This document shows positions 61,702 through 64,000 of a DNA stretch of 64,000 bases, in pieces. The position numbers and the translations under genes are program-made. The stretch lies in NCBI GenBank assembly GCA_000238975.1, contig CP002295.1, forward strand, positions 930,001 to 994,000. The letters run 5' to 3'. Each line of letters starts with the position of its first letter. The stretch's first letter is position 1. This DNA comes from Serratia symbiotica str. 'Cinara cedri'. Lineage in GTDB: Bacteria > Pseudomonadota > Gammaproteobacteria > Enterobacterales > Enterobacteriaceae. The notes under the pieces were generated by a model. The model did not search any database. It was not told where the DNA came from and saw only the letters and a program-made list of their open reading frames with translations.

Positions 61702-61739
61702 GATAACTCAATTCTTGAATCTTCAAGAATTGAGTTATC
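61702..61739. repeat. Perfect 18-bp-arm palindrome (orphan hairpin)
   Basis: GATAACTCAATTCTTGAA (61702-61719), TC, then its exact complement (61722-61739). With a realistic loop the stem is about 15 bp. No U-run and no gene nearby; sppA starts 690 bp away on the other side. Confidence 0.8.
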
Positions 61740-62060
61740 TAACTAGAAAGATAAAATATTACTCTAATGTCTTTATATTTAAAAATATTTTTAAAAAATA
61801 CTAATATCAATCATACACTTTATCAATACTGAGGGGATGCTATAAATATTTACAGAGACCACGACTATAGGTAACATTAATAATACTAATCTAAGATTAG
61901 TAGCATAAAATGAAAAAATATTTAATGTTATAATAAAAAATTAATTTTTATCAACTTAATTTCAATAATTACCACTACAGTCTCGATGTAAAATCGTAAA
62001 AAAATAACAAGCATTAAAGATAAACTAAAACTATCGAAAATTTATATTAGTATATTTTTA

Positions 62061-62083
62061 TATTATCAAATTCTTTGATAATA
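62061..62083. repeat. Orphan hairpin, 10-bp arms
   Basis: TATTATCAAA / TTTGATAATA around TTC, followed by GGGG, in noncoding DNA. Confidence 0.5.
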
Positions 62084-64000
62084 GGGGATAAAATCAAGTT
62101 CATTAAAAATAGAGCGCTCTGTGCCATATAATATACTTTATCAGATTAGATGTTATCTCCAGATATTAATAGACTTACTACATGCTATGCCTTGCATACA
62201 TGAAATACCCTTAGATCTGTAGCGTTCCTCTACCAAATTATACCTATATACCTCATATAATATCATACAACAATTAACACATCAGTCAAATGCAAATAAG
62301 AAACTACCTCTTACCTTATACTGCAATCAATTTATCGCTTAGATCTACTTACTAGCTATAGATCTATCTTATATTTAATATACAACAAAATTTATCTTCT
62401 AACATCAATTGTTCAACCATAATATTAGCGATCTACAAAAACAGCTTACTATTCACATATACTGCATTGTTCATTAAGTAATTATCACTAAGAGTCGTAC
62501 ATAATATTGATTATACTAAATTACAAATTCTTTGTAAACATTCTTAAACAATCTTTAGCTTCTTATTACCCATTTTATCACTAACATGTTATTCTTCCAA
62601 TAACAAATACAATAAAAATACAAATTCTGTCCTGTTCCCCAAAAAACCTAAACAACAATATACTAAACCTACAATTACCTTATAATCCTGTAATATACCT
62701 ATTGCATATATATCTACCATTAGTAGATCAACTATTACTGATGAATATATTATAGCACTACATCTAAGTGTAATTCACTGTTACTTATTCAATATAATTT
62801 TTTAACCTACTTCAATATTTTATTAAATTTATTTATTACTTACTACCTATAAGTAAATATTACTATAATCATATTTATTTTAATATTATAGGGAAATAAA
62901 TATTTCGTATAATTTTTAAATAAAATTATAATATATTGTGTTGTCTTCTATTTTTATATTAATAACACTGAATATATAAATGATACTAAATAAGTAAGCC
63001 GCTATAGAATATTAATTCTATTTTAAGTTAGTAATTAGTAAAACTTAAAACTATCACTCATGAATATCAATAAAATATTATACAGCATTATTAACATTAT
63101 AGTTACAAATATTATATATTATCTATAACAGACTATAAATATACATATTAATATATCAAAAGAATAGACGATTTATACAACCTATATAGCAGCAATATAA
63201 AATATATAGCTATTACTAACACTCAGTTAGTAATCGTGATTTCAGATAAGACTAGTTAATTAGCAATTCTTAATGGCACTACTTATTAAAGTGTTAGAAA
63301 CATTATAATTGATATTGTCTATATTTTGTAAACATATTTAGTTTTAAAATTAATGTACCTATAGAGCATTAACTTTTATTTATGCAAAATCATAAAATAT
63401 TTGTTCATTTATCTAATCATTACAAAGACCTAGACTAATCAAGGCAACACTAGAGAAATGTAATATTATTAATCTAGTGCTCAACTTAATACTGCATATT
63501 GCTAATATTTAGTTATATAGATGAAATTATTTCTATAGCTAATATTGCTCACTACCGTACAATAATAAAGGTGGTATATAACCTTAATTGTTACTTTATT
63601 AACTGAAACATTTCAGCGAGCAGTATTTTTATAACTACAAAAAACTAAATTCATGGTCATCAATACCAGCACAGCTAAATGAACCACATTTGGTATAATT
63701 TATAACCTTAATGTATGCACATATACCTTTAATATTTTCCCAAAAAATAGAAACATAATCTGTGAGCTTGATTTCAGGACTAAACTACAAAAAAGAGGTA
63801 ATCAATTATAATAGCTATGCGCAAATCATGCTCAATACTTTCATAAAGCTAAGTTGGCGTTATTTACTGCTTAAATATTAAAGTTTTATATCATACTTAC
63901 CAATAAGTACTTCCTAATAACATAGAGATAAATTTTTTACTAAAGATACAATATTTTTATAATATTAAGTAGTTTAACTATTAATTTAGCTATATTATCT

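Larger units (their letters stand above)
61016..64000. other. 3 kb noncoding end of window
   Basis: AT-rich, no gene recognised. The sppA promoter should lie just past 61016. Holds a perfect 18-bp-arm palindrome (61702-61739), a hairpin at 62061-62083 (10-bp arms TATTATCAAA/TTTGATAATA) and the palindrome AGAGCGCTCT (62111-62120). Confidence 0.6.

Overview
The window looks like the eroding chromosome of a gammaproteobacterial (Enterobacterales) insect endosymbiont at an intermediate stage of genome reduction. About 25.7 kb of the 64 kb (about 40%) is coding, in 25 recognisable protein genes and one tRNA. The rest is very AT-rich spacer dense in stops. Products resemble Escherichia/Serratia/Yersinia proteins, and gene order follows the E. 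coli trhO-bssS-pyrC...rne-rluC-yceD-rpmF-fab-mltG-tmk-holB-ycfH-ptsG-hinT-thiK-ndh block. FabV as enoyl-ACP reductase fits Serratia, Sodalis or Yersinia relatives. Low GC plus roughly 40% coding suggests a Serratia symbiotica-like aphid symbiont, but that is inference and the species cannot be proved from this window.

Layout. 1-9 kb: ynfM (MFS transporter) and ydjM in noncoding DNA. 9-16 kb: trhO, a bssS pseudogene, pyrC. 16-21 kb: rne with its structured leader, divergent from rluC. 21-24 kb: spacer ending in a yceD remnant. 24.1-29.8 kb: the best-preserved block, rpmF-plsX-fabH-fabD-fabG-acpP-fabF. 31-34.4 kb: mltG-tmk-holB-ycfH with overlapping or near-abutting genes. 34.9-42 kb: ptsG, hinT, thiK, ndh separated by spacers. 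42.4 kb: tRNA-Ser(GGA). 45.6 kb: fabV. 46.8-54.3 kb: 7.5 kb desert. 54.3-61 kb: gapA, then ansA and sppA, all on the minus strand.

The kept functions form a coherent core: type II fatty acid synthesis (PlsX, FabH, FabD, FabG, AcpP, FabF, FabV), glucose uptake and glycolysis (PtsG, GapA), a respiratory NADH dehydrogenase (Ndh), pyrimidine nucleotide supply (PyrC, Tmk), replication (HolB), RNA processing and modification (RNase E, RluC, TrhO, tRNA-Ser), peptidoglycan chain termination (MltG) and membrane protein turnover (SppA).

Signs of decay: pseudogene remnants of bssS and yceD (clear) and pabC (tentative); a 9-A tract that puts the mltG start codon out of frame; microsatellites (GATA x14 at the fabV stop, AATAAAGT x8); G/C tracts inside fabV and sppA; many dimeric 17-24 bp tandem duplications; and perfect orphan hairpins in spacers. 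I found no new defence, mobile or biosynthetic system, no insertion sequence and no CRISPR array.
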